Shown: positions 50,043 to 59,806, numbered from the stretch's first letter. The stretch: 64,000 nt of DNA from Spirochaetales bacterium (GCA_016839055.1 JAEKNX010000006.1:245000-308999); one strand, 5' to 3'. Notes: generated by a model from the sequence alone, not told the origin. Numbers and translations are program-made.

Positions 50043-51668
50043 ATGACATTTTTTAAAAAGCTTAAAAATGTATATAAAGATAAAAATGAAAATTTCAGGG
50101 AGAAGGCGGTAACGCTCTTTCTTATAAACGCAATTGTCTGCGTGTTTTTTCTCGTTTTTGCTTTTCTAAGGATTTCCTCCGGAGATATTGCCGTGGGCAT
50201 CGGTGAAGCAGTTATTTCACTTATTCTGGTTTTTAATATAATCATGCTTCGCCGAGGGTTTTACCGGCTGAGCAGTTTTGTCAGCATTTTTCTATTTGTG
50301 ACTGCGGCCTTTGTCATTTTTCTTATTCAGAAGCATAATGAACTCGATGATCTTTACAAATTTTCCACCTATATAATTTCCGTCATCTGCTTTGCGCCTC
50401 TATTGTCATATAAGTTATGGCAGATGGTTGCTGTTGTTGTTTCTGGACTCATAGGTCAGGCTGTTTTCTATGTTTTGATTTTTATTCCCATTGCCAAAGC
50501 TCAAAACGTCCTGGATACCTCTGGTGAGTTTATTATATCGATAGCTTTTCTTTTAATGGCTGGCTCCTTTGCTGTTATGGTATTCCGTATGCAGCTCCGA
50601 ACCATCGATGCCGCTCAGAAAGAAAAGGACATCTCTGACAGGAACCTTAGGCAGGTAAATGATGTTATCGAAAAGATGAAAAAATCATTTAACGTCGGGG
50701 AGAGGCTTCTTGATGCAGCAGATGGAACAAATGCGCGGGCAGAAAAAATATCAGGAGAAGGAGAAGAGCTTTTGACTTTCGCGCGGGATCTGGAGAAATC
50801 AACGAATATTGCCGATACGGCAAACAGGCAAATTCAGAGTTCGGAGATGCATGTAAAAGAGAATATGAAAATGCAGACCGAGGCGATAGGAATATCTTCA
50901 GACTCAGTCGATGCGATGTTATCAAAGATTTCAGCCGCAGGAGTATTGACGCGTGAAAAGATAGAACATCTGTTTGAACTTACCAATGTATCAAAACAGG
51001 GGGAGGCAATGCTCGATGAGTCTCTTGAATCTTTAGGAAGACTTTCAGAATCGACAGACAATATCTTGGAGATAATCGAAGTAATTGAAACAATTTCTGA
51101 GCGAACCAACCTTCTTGCCATGAATGCCGCGATAGAGGCTGCCCACGCTGGAGAAGCCGGAAGGGGGTTTTCAGTTGTGGCTGAGGAAATCAGGAAGCTG
51201 TCTGAGGAAACTTCTCATAATTCAGAAGCCGTTCGGGTTAGTCTGAAAAATAACAACGAACATTTCACAGATTCAAACCGCTCAGTCCAGGCTTTGAAGA
51301 GGGTCTTTGCCGAGCTTATCTCTCAGATTGATAATATGGGACTCGCTCTCTCTGAAATTGCCGGCAGTATGGATAACCTTGCCGAAAGTACGGATGCAAT
51401 ATCTTCATCTATAAATAATCTTCACACATCCAATAATGATGTTCAGCAGTCGCTTGGCTCCATGGAAAACGATATCGGACTAGCTCAGCAGAGTATCGTA
51501 GGTATATTAAAAGCGGTAGCCGGAACAAAGGCGCGGATAGAAGAGCTTCGATCACTAGGCTTGGGAATTGTTACAGATTCCTCAGAATTGAAAAATATTG
51601 GATTAGAGAACAAAGAGGGAATAGAAGTCCTGAATTTTGAACTGGAAAAAGTAAGAAGTAGAAGTTGA
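50043..51668 (+). CDS. membrane chemoreceptor without periplasmic domain
   Basis: A 541-aa methyl-accepting chemotaxis protein. Residues about 20-190 hold six hydrophobic segments, with no large outside loop and no HAMP domain; the rest is a long cytoplasmic coiled coil with the signalling tip [24 protein letters not shown]. The ligand or input is unknown; signals within the membrane or cytoplasm are likely. AAGGTGG lies upstream of the ATG. This is the second receptor in the window; no che genes are present. Confidence 0.9.
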   Translation: MTFFKKLKNVYKDKNENFREKAVTLFLINAIVCVFFLVFAFLRISSGDIAVGIGEAVISLILVFNIIMLRRGFYRLSSFVSIFLFVTAAFVIFLIQKHNELDDLYKFSTYIISVICFAPLLSYKLWQMVAVVVSGLIGQAVFYVLIFIPIAKAQNVLDTSGEFIISIAFLLMAGSFAVMVFRMQLRTIDAAQKEKDISDRNLRQVNDVIEKMKKSFNVGERLLDAADGTNARAEKISGEGEELLTFARDLEKSTNIADTANRQIQSSEMHVKENMKMQTEAIGISSDSVDAMLSKISAAGVLTREKIEHLFELTNVSKQGEAMLDESLESLGRLSESTDNILEIIEVIETISERTNLLAMNAAIEAAHAGEAGRGFSVVAEEIRKLSEETSHNSEAVRVSLKNNNEHFTDSNRSVQALKRVFAELISQIDNMGLALSEIAGSMDNLAESTDAISSSINNLHTSNNDVQQSLGSMENDIGLAQQSIVGILKAVAGTKARIEELRSLGLGIVTDSSELKNIGLENKEGIEVLNFELEKVRSRS

Positions 51669-51820
51669 AATTTATTGTAATCTGTCATCCATGTGAAGTA
51701 CAGCCTCCGCGTTCGAATATGCCTCACTTTGAAAATTCCCTCAATAATAATAAAATATGTGCAGTCATTGATTTTGTATATGCTATAGTGAGCGAGATTC
51801 ATAATCTATAGGAGAAAAGT

Positions 51821-52591
51821 ATGAGAAAAATCTTATTACTCACATTGGTAATTACCCTATTTGCACTCTCGGGCTGCGCAATCTTCGGTTCGGATGAAGC
51901 ATATATAACAGGTGTCACTGTAGACGAAATTGTCGGTGCAGCTGCGATTGACCTTATATCTCATACTGTAATAATTACTGTTGAACCAATGGATCTCTCT
52001 GCACTAGATCCTGAATTTAGAATTTCGGACAAAGCTGTTCTGACAAAACCTGATTCAATTGAAGACGGCGTGGCGGCAATCTACACAGTTACCGCCGAGA
52101 ATGGATCTGAAGTCAAATGGTCAGTAACAGTTAATGTTCAGTACGGAGTTTCGCTCGTGGTCGGCGGAGAAAAGTTTGTGTTATCATTCGGTATGATGGA
52201 CAGCTCTTTAATTCTTCAAAGCGCTCTCGATGGTACTGCTTATGCAGTAATAGCTGAAAATTCAACCGGCAGTCATGGCATGGCCAGTGATTCATTAGAA
52301 TTCTCCGGTTCGGGAAGAGGTCCCGACTCCGACATCCTGTATAGTTATTTTGATTTCACAATAGCCGGAAAAACAGACGGAATATATAATAATTCTGAAT
52401 CCACTTTTTTTGATAAGCCGAATTCGATTACTTATATTTTTAATACCGATTTTGTTGTAACTAAATACGGCGCAGCGGGCGAAGATTTCAGGGCAACTTT
52501 TACCGGAGCAGAGCAAGCTGCAGACAGGTCCGGCGCTGCCCTCACTCATGGATATGCTAAGCTTTTGGTAATTGAGGAACCCGAAGCCTGA
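51821..52591 (+). CDS. unknown lipoprotein
   Basis: A 256-aa lipoprotein with lipobox FALSGC (Cys 19). Residues about 25-110 resemble a bacterial Ig-like or DUF5018-type beta module (AYITGVTVDEIVGAAAIDL..., VTAENGSEVKWSVTVNV). The remainder is beta-rich with no family I know. AGGAGA lies before the ATG. Its terminator is part of a partly duplicated element (52612-52797). Confidence 0.7.
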   Translation: MRKILLLTLVITLFALSGCAIFGSDEAYITGVTVDEIVGAAAIDLISHTVIITVEPMDLSALDPEFRISDKAVLTKPDSIEDGVAAIYTVTAENGSEVKWSVTVNVQYGVSLVVGGEKFVLSFGMMDSSLILQSALDGTAYAVIAENSTGSHGMASDSLEFSGSGRGPDSDILYSYFDFTIAGKTDGIYNNSESTFFDKPNSITYIFNTDFVVTKYGAAGEDFRATFTGAEQAADRSGAALTHGYAKLLVIEEPEA

Positions 52592-52611
52592 TTTGAATGA
52601 AAACAGCGGTA

Positions 52612-52637
52612 AATATGCATAAAAAGCGGGATTTGGC
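52612..52637 (+). repeat. direct repeat copy 1 (26 bp)
   Basis: Copy of an element running AATATGCATAAAAAGCGG-R-ATTTGGC, one mismatch from copy 2. In this copy it is the left part of the lipoprotein terminator. Confidence 0.8.
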
Positions 52638-52651
52638 TGCTTTTTTTATGC
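52617..52651 (+). terminator. terminator after lipoprotein gene
   Basis: GCATAAAAAGC pairs with GCTTTTTTTATGC (two bulged T) round an 11-nt loop. T-rich right arm. Confidence 0.6.
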
Positions 52652-52771
52652 CGCCGCTGGGGGCCCCGGTGCCGTCAGGGAAAATTGAGGTCTTCTGAAC
52701 CTTTTTCTGATGGTATCGGGGTCAGCAAGGGCCGACATTCGGGGGAATTGCAGCCAAATTCAGACCTGCTG

Positions 52772-52797
52772 AATATGCATAAAAAGCGGAATTTGGC
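52772..52797 (+). repeat. direct repeat copy 2 (26 bp)
   Basis: 25 of 26 bases equal copy 1, 160 bp away. Here the right terminator arm is missing; instead GCCAAATTC (52753-52761) forms a 9-bp inverted repeat with GAATTTGGC (52789-52797). Confidence 0.8.
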
Positions 52798-52835
52798 CTA
52801 TCTTCCATCCTATGCCGGGCCCGTTTTTTCCGGCT

Positions 52836-53624
52836 TTACAATATAGGGATACTGAGGCCCCCGTCGACAGGAATCACCGAACCGGTTGAAAAATTGAAAT
52901 TATCACTTAGCAGTCCGCTTACGGTGCGCCCGATGTCTTCCGGCAGCCCCCAGCGTTTCTGAGGGACCAGTCCGTTCTCAATCAGGCCGTCATATTTGCT
53001 GACAACTCCTGAGGTCATGTCAGTTTTAATTATTCCGGGTCTTACCTCGTATACAAAAATATTCTCAGGCGCAAGCCTTACGGCAAAGAGTTTAGCAGCC
53101 ATTGAAATGCCCGCCTTGCTAATGCAGTATTCGCCGCGGTTAAGAGAGACCGTTTCGGCTGATATTGATGAAACAAAAATAATTTTCCGGGGAGATGTTT
53201 CTGTATTTGGCGGAGACGTGCTAACCCAGCCTGACGCAACCTTCTGGCTGAGAAAGAAAGCTCCGCGTAGGTTGATATCAAGTACATGGTCAAATGATTC
53301 TCTGGTCATCTCCAGAAGATCCATTCTTTCTTTAGGCGCTATTCCAGCGTTATTTACCAGCGCCGTCAAAGGGCCCATGGTGTTACTGATTTCGGTAAGC
53401 ATTGTATCAATTTCAGTGGACTTACTGATATCGGCTCTGAAGATACCGAATTCCTGGGAGGTCGGCAGTTTTGCTTCAATGCGGCAGAGTTTCATGCACT
53501 CAACAGCTGCTGCCTGATTTTCTGCATAATTAATTGCTACCGACCAGCCTTTTTTAGCCAGTTCAATGCAGAGTCCTCTTCCTATCCCGCGGCTTCCGCC
53601 GGTAACGAGTACTGTGGGTGCCAT
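52836..53624 (-). CDS. short-chain dehydrogenase/reductase
   Basis: A 262-aa classical SDR. Cofactor motif TGGSRGIGRG; NNAG in LVNNAGIAP; catalytic Ser-Tyr-Lys in SSISAETVSLNRGEYCISKAG; C-terminal PVDGGLS. It matches the 3-oxoacyl-ACP or sugar/steroid alcohol reductase subgroup, with no exact substrate. ATG 53624 follows AAGGAG; the earlier ATG at 53684 lies upstream of the promoter. It is divergent from the old-yellow-enzyme gene, and a TTGCATGCAA palindrome lies at its transcription start, so it belongs to the LacI-controlled regulon. Confidence 0.9.
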   Translation of the reverse strand: MAPTVLVTGGSRGIGRGLCIELAKKGWSVAINYAENQAAAVECMKLCRIEAKLPTSQEFGIFRADISKSTEIDTMLTEISNTMGPLTALVNNAGIAPKERMDLLEMTRESFDHVLDINLRGAFFLSQKVASGWVSTSPPNTETSPRKIIFVSSISAETVSLNRGEYCISKAGISMAAKLFAVRLAPENIFVYEVRPGIIKTDMTSGVVSKYDGLIENGLVPQKRWGLPEDIGRTVSGLLSDNFNFSTGSVIPVDGGLSIPIL

Positions 53625-53638
53625 GTTATCTCCTTTTA

Positions 53639-53648
53639 TTGCATGCAA
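53639..53648. promoter_or_regulatory. operator palindrome, site C (at SDR start)
   Basis: TTGCATGCAA, at the predicted transcription start of the SDR gene. Same sequence as sites A and B near the divergent promoter. Confidence 0.7.
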
Positions 53649-53655
53649 CAAATGA

Positions 53656-53684
53656 ATTATCTGATAAGGCCGGGTTTTTGTCAA
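53656..53684 (-). promoter_or_regulatory. promoter of the SDR gene
   Basis: Reverse strand: -35 TTGACA (53684-53679), 17-bp spacer, -10 GATAAT (53661-53656). Predicted start near 53649. Confidence 0.75.
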
Positions 53685-53756
53685 GCTGAAAACGTTGAGG
53701 AGCGAATCATGTTAACTAATCCAGACTGCATCTGTATAAAATCAAATGGAAAAAAC

Positions 53757-53785
53757 TTGACAGCATTCATATTTCGTTTTATAGT
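53757..53785 (+). promoter_or_regulatory. promoter of the reductase/LacI/transport operon
   Basis: -35 TTGACA (53757-53762), 17-bp spacer, -10 TATAGT (53780-53785). Predicted start near 53792, inside operator site A. Confidence 0.75.
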
Positions 53786-53787
53786 TG

Positions 53788-53797
53788 TTGCATGCAA
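53788..53797. promoter_or_regulatory. operator palindrome, site A
   Basis: TTGCATGCAA directly after the -10 box. Centre-to-centre distance to site B is 18 bp, just under two helical turns. Confidence 0.7.
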
Positions 53798-53805
53798 TAA
53801 AACAG

Positions 53806-53815
53806 TTGCATGCAA
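53806..53815. promoter_or_regulatory. operator palindrome, site B
   Basis: TTGCATGCAA, extended to GTTGCATGCAAC (53805-53816), in the untranslated leader of the downstream operon. Confidence 0.7.
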
Positions 53816-53835
53816 CAAAACAATAGGAAGTTTCA

Positions 53836-54987
53836 ATGACTGAATATCCCAATTTATACAGCAGCGGATCTCTTGGAGGCAAAACAGCCCCTAACAGAAT
53901 TGTATCTCAGCCTATGGAAGGCAATGACAGTGACAGCGGGGATGTATCTCAAAGAACAATTGATCGCTATGCCCATCTGGCCATTGGCGGCTGGGGAACC
54001 ATTATTATAGAGGCTGTTTCAATAACTGATAACTGCCTTGCTAGAAAGAATCAGTTGGTTATAAAGCAATCGAACCTGGACGGATATAAAAAGCTTGTTG
54101 ACACGATTAAAAAAGAGGCTCCGGATACACTGGTTCAATTCCAGATTACCCATTCAGGCAGGAAGGGCGGAAAGGCTTTTTCAAATCCTTATGCTATGTA
54201 TTCTCCCGGGGATGGCGAGCGTCTTCTTGTTTCAGATGATCTTGAGCGGATTAAGGATGACTTTATTGCAAAAACGCTGCTCTTTGAAAAAACCGGAGCC
54301 GACGGAGTAGACTTTAAGCTCTGTCATGGCTACCTCGGCTGTGAAATGCTCAGGCCGGCCAATATCCGGAATGATAAATGGGGCGGCTCATTTGAAAACA
54401 GAACGAGAATGCTTCGCGAATGTATTTCCGCTATCAGAGACAGCCAGAAGAGCGACAATTTCATCCTTGGCGGGCGAATTTCGCTGTATGAAGGAATACG
54501 CGGCGGCTGCGGTACAGAAGGCTCTGATGAACTGACCGAAGACTTTACCGAGATGGACTCTCTTATAGGACTTATGAATGAACTTAAGATGGATTATGTA
54601 AATGTATCGGCAGGAATTCCTGGCTTGACATCGGAAATTACACGGCCGACCCGTACTTCCAGACTGTTTTATCTTCATCAGTTCAGATATGCCCGCAGAA
54701 TCAGCGAAATTTCCCGGAATTTAAAGGTGATTGGTTCGGCATATTCTGTCCTCGAAGAGGTGGCCCTTGAGCTTGCTGATGAAAATATCCGTAAGGGCTA
54801 CGCCGACTTTGCAGGTTGGGGACGTCAGTCCCTCGCTGATCCGCACTTTCCTGCGAAAGTAACAGCAGGTAAGCCGGTAGATTACTGTAAGGCATGCTCC
54901 GGATGCTCAAAACTTATGATTAAACAGGTTCATGTCGGATGTACCGTATTCAATGAGTATTACCGTAGTCAGCTGAAAGGGGCCTGA
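53836..54987 (+). CDS. old-yellow-enzyme-type NADH:flavin oxidoreductase with Cys cluster
   Basis: A 383-aa FMN barrel. Family motifs: NRIVSQPMEGNDS near the start, QITHSGRKGG, HGYLGCEMLRPANIRNDKWGGSFENR, and a C-terminal CKACSGC...GC Fe-S-like Cys set as in 2,4-dienoyl-CoA reductase and bile-acid BaiCD. It lacks the C-terminal FAD/NAD domain of those larger enzymes, so the electron donor must be separate; the flavoprotein two genes on is a candidate. Likely reaction: reduction of an activated C=C bond. AGGAAG lies before the ATG. First gene of a LacI-controlled operon; lacI follows at once. Confidence 0.87.
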   Translation: MTEYPNLYSSGSLGGKTAPNRIVSQPMEGNDSDSGDVSQRTIDRYAHLAIGGWGTIIIEAVSITDNCLARKNQLVIKQSNLDGYKKLVDTIKKEAPDTLVQFQITHSGRKGGKAFSNPYAMYSPGDGERLLVSDDLERIKDDFIAKTLLFEKTGADGVDFKLCHGYLGCEMLRPANIRNDKWGGSFENRTRMLRECISAIRDSQKSDNFILGGRISLYEGIRGGCGTEGSDELTEDFTEMDSLIGLMNELKMDYVNVSAGIPGLTSEITRPTRTSRLFYLHQFRYARRISEISRNLKVIGSAYSVLEEVALELADENIRKGYADFAGWGRQSLADPHFPAKVTAGKPVDYCKACSGCSKLMIKQVHVGCTVFNEYYRSQLKGA

Positions 54988-54988
54988 G

Positions 54989-55984
54989 ATGTCAATAAAA
55001 AAGGTAACAGTTTACGATATTGCTGAAGAACTTGGAATCTCATCGAGCACCGTTTCAAGAGTACTTAATAACTCCAGCCTCATTGGTGATGACCGCAGGA
55101 AGATGATTCTTGATACTGCACAGAGGCTTGGTTACAAAAAGCGAACGATAAAAAAACAGAGCGGCAGGGCCATTTTGAATATCAGATTGTTCCTGCCTCC
55201 GGCAAAGTATAATTACATCCATCTTTTTTATGATGTGGCGGAATTGATTCTAGGGCTCCAGAAGGGCTTCGATGACGTAAAGGCTAATATCATCACCAGC
55301 ATAAATGATGGTGATCTGTCGCTGATTGAATCTAAAAAACTCGGTGACATTGACGGCTGCGTTTTTGCGTTTACCGTGCCGTCCGATGAACTAGAATCAT
55401 ACCTCGAAGAAAAGCAGATTCCCATCATTCTCCTCAACCGTGAACAGCCTGAAAACAATTATGTGATGATCGATAATAAAACCGGGATGCAGAAACTGGC
55501 AGATGCTGTCATCAAAAAAAGAGGTGATGTAAAACCCTGTTATATAGGGTTTAATCCGATAGAGAGGGTCTCGCAGAAGAGACAGCAGGGTCTGATCGAA
55601 GCATTCAAGGCAAAAGGCCAGGTAATAGCAGAGGAGGATATATTTAATGTAACTGAGATTACCGAAATATCCGAATCTGTCATCGGCACTATTTTAAAGC
55701 GGGGGTACAACGCGGTATTCTGTTTTAATGATATCGTAGCTGTTGCAATGTATCATGCTGTTTTGCATGAAGGACTAAGCCTTCCTGACTGTTTCAGCCT
55801 CACCGGTTTTGATAATTCTCCAGTATTAAAGCTTCTTGATAAACCAATTAACACAATAAACTTTTCTGTCGAAACACTCGGCTATGAGGCAGGCGTCTGG
55901 CTGCGTTCCTGGGTTGTAGAACGAAAATGTGAAAGCATGCAGAAAAAAATTGACGGCGAATATATTCAGGGAGAAACGGTTTAA
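54989..55984 (+). CDS. LacI-family transcriptional regulator
   Basis: A 331-aa protein. Helix-turn-helix KVTVYDIAEELGISSSTVSRVLNN followed by a periplasmic-binding-protein-like effector domain. AAAGGGG lies before the ATG, 1 bp after the previous gene. It is within the operon it probably controls. The likely sites are the three TTGCATGCAA palindromes at the divergent promoters. The inducer is unknown; it should be the imported substrate or a product. Confidence 0.92.
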   Translation: MSIKKVTVYDIAEELGISSSTVSRVLNNSSLIGDDRRKMILDTAQRLGYKKRTIKKQSGRAILNIRLFLPPAKYNYIHLFYDVAELILGLQKGFDDVKANIITSINDGDLSLIESKKLGDIDGCVFAFTVPSDELESYLEEKQIPIILLNREQPENNYVMIDNKTGMQKLADAVIKKRGDVKPCYIGFNPIERVSQKRQQGLIEAFKAKGQVIAEEDIFNVTEITEISESVIGTILKRGYNAVFCFNDIVAVAMYHAVLHEGLSLPDCFSLTGFDNSPVLKLLDKPINTINFSVETLGYEAGVWLRSWVVERKCESMQKKIDGEYIQGETV

Positions 55985-55985
55985 T

Positions 55986-58058
55986 ATGGCGCAGCTTACC
56001 TGCTCGGTTACCGCCGACGGTTTAGAAATTCCTGTTTACAGGACTAAAGTTCTAATAGCCGGCTCCGGGGCCGCCTCTCTCTCCTGTGCGCTTCATCTGA
56101 GCCGAATGGGAGAAGAAGATGTCCTTGTTGTAACCGACAACCTTAATGGCGGAACATCTCGTAATACCGGCTCAGACAAGCAGACCTACTATAAGCTGTC
56201 AGACAGCACCCTTGAGCCTGATTCAGCCTACGATATGGCAGAAGCTCTGGCTGGCTGTGGATGTGTGAACGGAGACATAGCTCTAGTTGAGGCTGTATGT
56301 TCCTCCCGGGCTTTTTACAATCTTGTAAATATCGGTGTTCCCTTTCCTCATAATCGCTATGGCGGATATACAGGATATAAAACAGATCATGATCCGGCAA
56401 GCCGAGGGACATCCACAGGACCATTCACGTCAAAACTGATGGTTGAGTGTCTGCTCGATGAGGTTAATCGCTACGGAACCGAAATATGGAACTCGCATGA
56501 TGTGGTCAGAATTTTGAGCCTTGACGGCGAGCAGCATACTGCTGATAGATCCGGAGCAAAGATAGCCGGCGTCCTGGTTATGGATAAACATCAGCTTAAC
56601 AATGGCAGCTTTGGCCTGAAGATTATTCTGACCGACAATCTGGTTCTGGGGCTCGGTGGACCTGCTGGGCTCTATGAATCATCTGTCTATCCGAAGATTC
56701 ATACCGGTGGAATCGGGTTGGCCCTCGAAATTGGCGCCGAAGCAGCAAATTTGACTGAATCCCAGTTCGGAATTGCCTCGATTAAGCATAGGTGGAATCT
56801 CTCAGGCAGTTATCAGCAGGTTATCCCCGCCTACTACAGTACTGATGAGGACGGCAGTAACCGTAATGATTTTCTCCTCCCGTATTTTAGTTCCTATGAA
56901 GCTTATACCAAAGCGGTTTTTCTGAAAGGTTATCAATGGCCCTTTGATTCATCTAAGGCTATCGGCGGGTCATCAATTATCGATCTGCTGATTTATATAG
57001 AAAGAATGAATGGCCGCAGAGTTTTTATGGATTTCCGTGAAAATCCCGCCGGAAAAGCGTCCTGGGGCGATTTTAATCGAAACTGCGTATCAAAAACAGC
57101 CCTCGAATATCTTGATAACTCCGCCGCCTGGGCAAAGACGCCGATCAGGCGGCTTGGCAAACTGAATCCAGATTCAATTGAGCTTTACAGAATGTTCGGG
57201 ATCAATCTCGAAACTGAAGCTCTCGAGATTGATGTCTGCGCCCAGCATAATAACGGCGGGCTCGCGGGAGATATCTGGTGGGAGTCTACTAACATAAGCA
57301 GGTTGTTTCCAATCGGTGAAATCAACGGTTCACACGGCATAAGCCGGCCCGGCGGCTCGGCCTTGAACTCCGGTCAGGTTGGGGCCCTCAGGGCTGCCCA
57401 GCGCATCGTCTCTTACAGCAGTGAAACCAGAGAGATGGGCCCATCGCCGTCTGAGCGCACCGAGGTTCTCTCTGCTTTTTTGCCGCAGATAGAGTCAATT
57501 GTAGCCTTCATCAGGACCTGCACCGGGGGCTCTGATGAAGCAGGCCGTGAAGATGATCTATCACCCGAGGACTTCCGGCAGGAATACCGCAGGCGGATGA
57601 GCATTTACGGCGGAATGGTTCGCGACCCACAGAGCATGAGTGAAACTCTTGCATCGGCCGCCTCTCAGATGGAGAGGGCTTCACATCAGCGGTGTTCCGA
57701 AGTTGAATGTCTGCCTCAGGTTCTCAAAAACCGGCACATGGTGATTACGCATTTTTGCTACCTTGCCGCGATGGCTGATTATCTTGAAAACGGCGGTGGA
57801 AGCCGCGGCAGCTGTATTGTGCTTGATTCGGAAGGTTCTGAAATCCACGGTCTTCTTGGTGAACGATGGAAACTGAGGCCTGAAAATATTGAAAAGAGAA
57901 ATTTAATCCAGATAATTAGACTGAAATCTGAAGGTGGTAAAGCTTCTACAATAGTCAGTGAATATCGTAGAGCCCGTCCAATTCCGATGGAGACTTACTG
58001 GTTCGAAAAGGTCTGGTCTGATTTTAAGTCTAATAGTCATATTAAGGAGAAAAAATAA
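55986..58058 (+). CDS. fumarate-reductase-type flavoprotein
   Basis: A 690-aa protein of the succinate dehydrogenase/fumarate reductase/aspartate oxidase flavoprotein family. The FAD motif is VLIAGSGAASLSCALHLSRMG, followed by GGTSRNTGSDKQTYY. Further family regions are GLGGPAGLYESSVYPKIHTGGIGLALEIGAE and NGSHGISRPGGSALNSGQVGALRAAQR. No Fe-S or membrane subunit gene is present, so it may work with the reductase two genes upstream. ATG 55986 starts one base after the LacI stop; GGAG is 13 nt upstream, weak for an internal gene. The next gene overlaps by 1 bp. Confidence 0.8.
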   Translation: MAQLTCSVTADGLEIPVYRTKVLIAGSGAASLSCALHLSRMGEEDVLVVTDNLNGGTSRNTGSDKQTYYKLSDSTLEPDSAYDMAEALAGCGCVNGDIALVEAVCSSRAFYNLVNIGVPFPHNRYGGYTGYKTDHDPASRGTSTGPFTSKLMVECLLDEVNRYGTEIWNSHDVVRILSLDGEQHTADRSGAKIAGVLVMDKHQLNNGSFGLKIILTDNLVLGLGGPAGLYESSVYPKIHTGGIGLALEIGAEAANLTESQFGIASIKHRWNLSGSYQQVIPAYYSTDEDGSNRNDFLLPYFSSYEAYTKAVFLKGYQWPFDSSKAIGGSSIIDLLIYIERMNGRRVFMDFRENPAGKASWGDFNRNCVSKTALEYLDNSAAWAKTPIRRLGKLNPDSIELYRMFGINLETEALEIDVCAQHNNGGLAGDIWWESTNISRLFPIGEINGSHGISRPGGSALNSGQVGALRAAQRIVSYSSETREMGPSPSERTEVLSAFLPQIESIVAFIRTCTGGSDEAGREDDLSPEDFRQEYRRRMSIYGGMVRDPQSMSETLASAASQMERASHQRCSEVECLPQVLKNRHMVITHFCYLAAMADYLENGGGSRGSCIVLDSEGSEIHGLLGERWKLRPENIEKRNLIQIIRLKSEGGKASTIVSEYRRARPIPMETYWFEKVWSDFKSNSHIKEKK

Positions 58059-58936
58059 TGCTTATTCAGCAATTATTGAATGGTATTTCACTAGGTGCGG
58101 TATATGCGATCATTGCGGTTGGTTTTGCGCTGGTTTTTAATATCCTGAAGTTCAGTAATTTTTCACACGGTGGTGTTTTGACCGTGACCGCTTACGCAGG
58201 CTTCCTGATTTCATCAAAACTGAATCTCGGTTTTGTTCCAACAATTTTGCTGACGGCAGTTGCCGGAGGTTTGATTGCAATGGGCATTGAGAGGGTTGCG
58301 TTCCGAAGGCTCAGAAAGAAGGGAAGCCCGATAATCTTGTATTTTGTTTCATCAATAACAATGGGTATGCTGCTTGAAAATCTTATTACAGTTTTTTTCT
58401 CCAGCAATTTTTACTCATATCCGAAATTTTTTGAAAAGTCGTCTTTTACTATTTTCGGGCTGAATATGGCGGTGACCGATGCGCTGATGCTGATTATCAG
58501 TATTGTTTCACTAACCATCCTAATGGTTGTAATCTATAAGACGAGACTCGGCATAGCCATAAGGGCATTGTCGATGGATACAAATACTACGAGTCTGATG
58601 GGAATAAACGTGAACGCGGTAATTGCGGCAACCTTCTTTGTTGTCGGTTGTCTAGGAGGAATTGCGGGTGTTTTTCTCGGGCTTAATTACACGCTGTACC
58701 CCCAGCTGGGACAACTTATTGTTAAGGGTTTTATTGCATCAGTGCTTGGAGGTCTTGGAAATCTATTCGGCGCGGTTCTCGGCGCAATCCTTTTAGGGGT
58801 GCTCGAAGTTACTCTTACTAATATACCATTTATCGGAGCCGGATTATCACCGGTCGTTATTTTTGTAATCATGCTGATCTTTCTAATCCTTCGCCCTCAG
58901 GGCATTGCAGGAAAGATTGTGCATGAAAAGGCATAG
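58058..58936 (+). CDS. livH: branched-chain-type ABC importer permease LivH
   Basis: A 292-aa polytopic protein with the LivH pattern: NGISLGAVYAIIAVGFALVFNILKFSNFSHG at the N-terminus and GGLGNLFGAVLGAILLGV near the C-terminus. About eight transmembrane segments. The start codon overlaps the flavoprotein stop (TAATG) with AAGGAG before it. With LivM it forms the channel of an HAAT-type importer, which can carry amino acids, amides, urea or aromatic acids. Here catabolic neighbours suggest a substrate other than leucine. Confidence 0.92.
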   Translation: MLIQQLLNGISLGAVYAIIAVGFALVFNILKFSNFSHGGVLTVTAYAGFLISSKLNLGFVPTILLTAVAGGLIAMGIERVAFRRLRKKGSPIILYFVSSITMGMLLENLITVFFSSNFYSYPKFFEKSSFTIFGLNMAVTDALMLIISIVSLTILMVVIYKTRLGIAIRALSMDTNTTSLMGINVNAVIAATFFVVGCLGGIAGVFLGLNYTLYPQLGQLIVKGFIASVLGGLGNLFGAVLGAILLGVLEVTLTNIPFIGAGLSPVVIFVIMLIFLILRPQGIAGKIVHEKA

Positions 58937-58945
58937 AGGACTGCA

Positions 58946-59806
58946 ATGGGTTTATTATTCTCTGTTTTAACATTTACATCGATTACGATAATCGGCGTTA
59001 TCAGTATTTTTATAATAACCGGACTCACCGGATTGTTCTCACTCGGTCAAGCTTCGTTTATGGCTATCGGGGCATATACCTCTGGCCTGCTTGTCACAAA
59101 GCTGGGAATGCCGTTTCCGCTGGCAATTATCATCTCGGTTGCCATGGGCGTACTATTCGGTCTGATTGTTGGGCTGCCGACTATCCGGCTCCGGCGTGAC
59201 TACATCGCCCTTGTTACTTTCGGATTCGGCGAGGCTATTATTGCGGTTCTTAATAATATGACAAGCGTAACCGGCGGGGCAACCGGAATGGCGGGGCTTC
59301 CCCAATATACTAATTTAGCTCTTGCAGGCGGATCAGCTGTGGTCTGTATTTTCATGGCACGAAATTTTAAATATTCACGTTTCGGCAGGCAATGTCTTGC
59401 CCTCAAGACTGATGAACTAGCCGCAAAAAGCATCGGTATTAATGTAACACGATTAAAGCTTACAGCTTTTCTTGTTTCGGCTGGAATGACGGCATATGCC
59501 GGGGTTCTGTTCGGTTTTTATACCACCTATGTCGACCCGGGAATCTTTAACTGGACCAAGTCTGCTGAGTGGATAATCATGGTCTTCTTCGGCGGAATAG
59601 GCAGTCTCACTGGCGCCATAGTCTCAGCTCTCATCCTTGGGACACTGCCGGAAATCCTGCGTTTTGCCTCGGAATGGCGGATAGTTATCTATAGTGTCAC
59701 GGTTCTGATAATTATCAATTACAGACCGAAGGGGCTGCTCGGAGAAAGAGAACTCAAGCTTGCCGACATCAAAAAGCTGTTTTCATCATGGAGGAAGGCA
59801 TTATGA
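58946..59806 (+). CDS. livM: branched-chain-type ABC importer permease LivM
   Basis: A 286-aa polytopic protein. LivM features: GLFSLGQASFMAIGAYTSGLLVTKLGMPFPLAI, RLRRDYIALVTFGFGEAI, and the RFGRQCLALKTDELAAKSIGINV loop that contacts the ATPase. It follows livH by 9 bp with a GAGGA upstream; its stop overlaps the livG start by 4 bp. Confidence 0.92.
   Translation: MGLLFSVLTFTSITIIGVISIFIITGLTGLFSLGQASFMAIGAYTSGLLVTKLGMPFPLAIIISVAMGVLFGLIVGLPTIRLRRDYIALVTFGFGEAIIAVLNNMTSVTGGATGMAGLPQYTNLALAGGSAVVCIFMARNFKYSRFGRQCLALKTDELAAKSIGINVTRLKLTAFLVSAGMTAYAGVLFGFYTTYVDPGIFNWTKSAEWIIMVFFGGIGSLTGAIVSALILGTLPEILRFASEWRIVIYSVTVLIIINYRPKGLLGERELKLADIKKLFSSWRKAL

Noticed and set aside
52612..52797. CRISPR-like repeats
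   Set aside because: Only two copies, 160 bp apart, no regular spacers and no cas genes.
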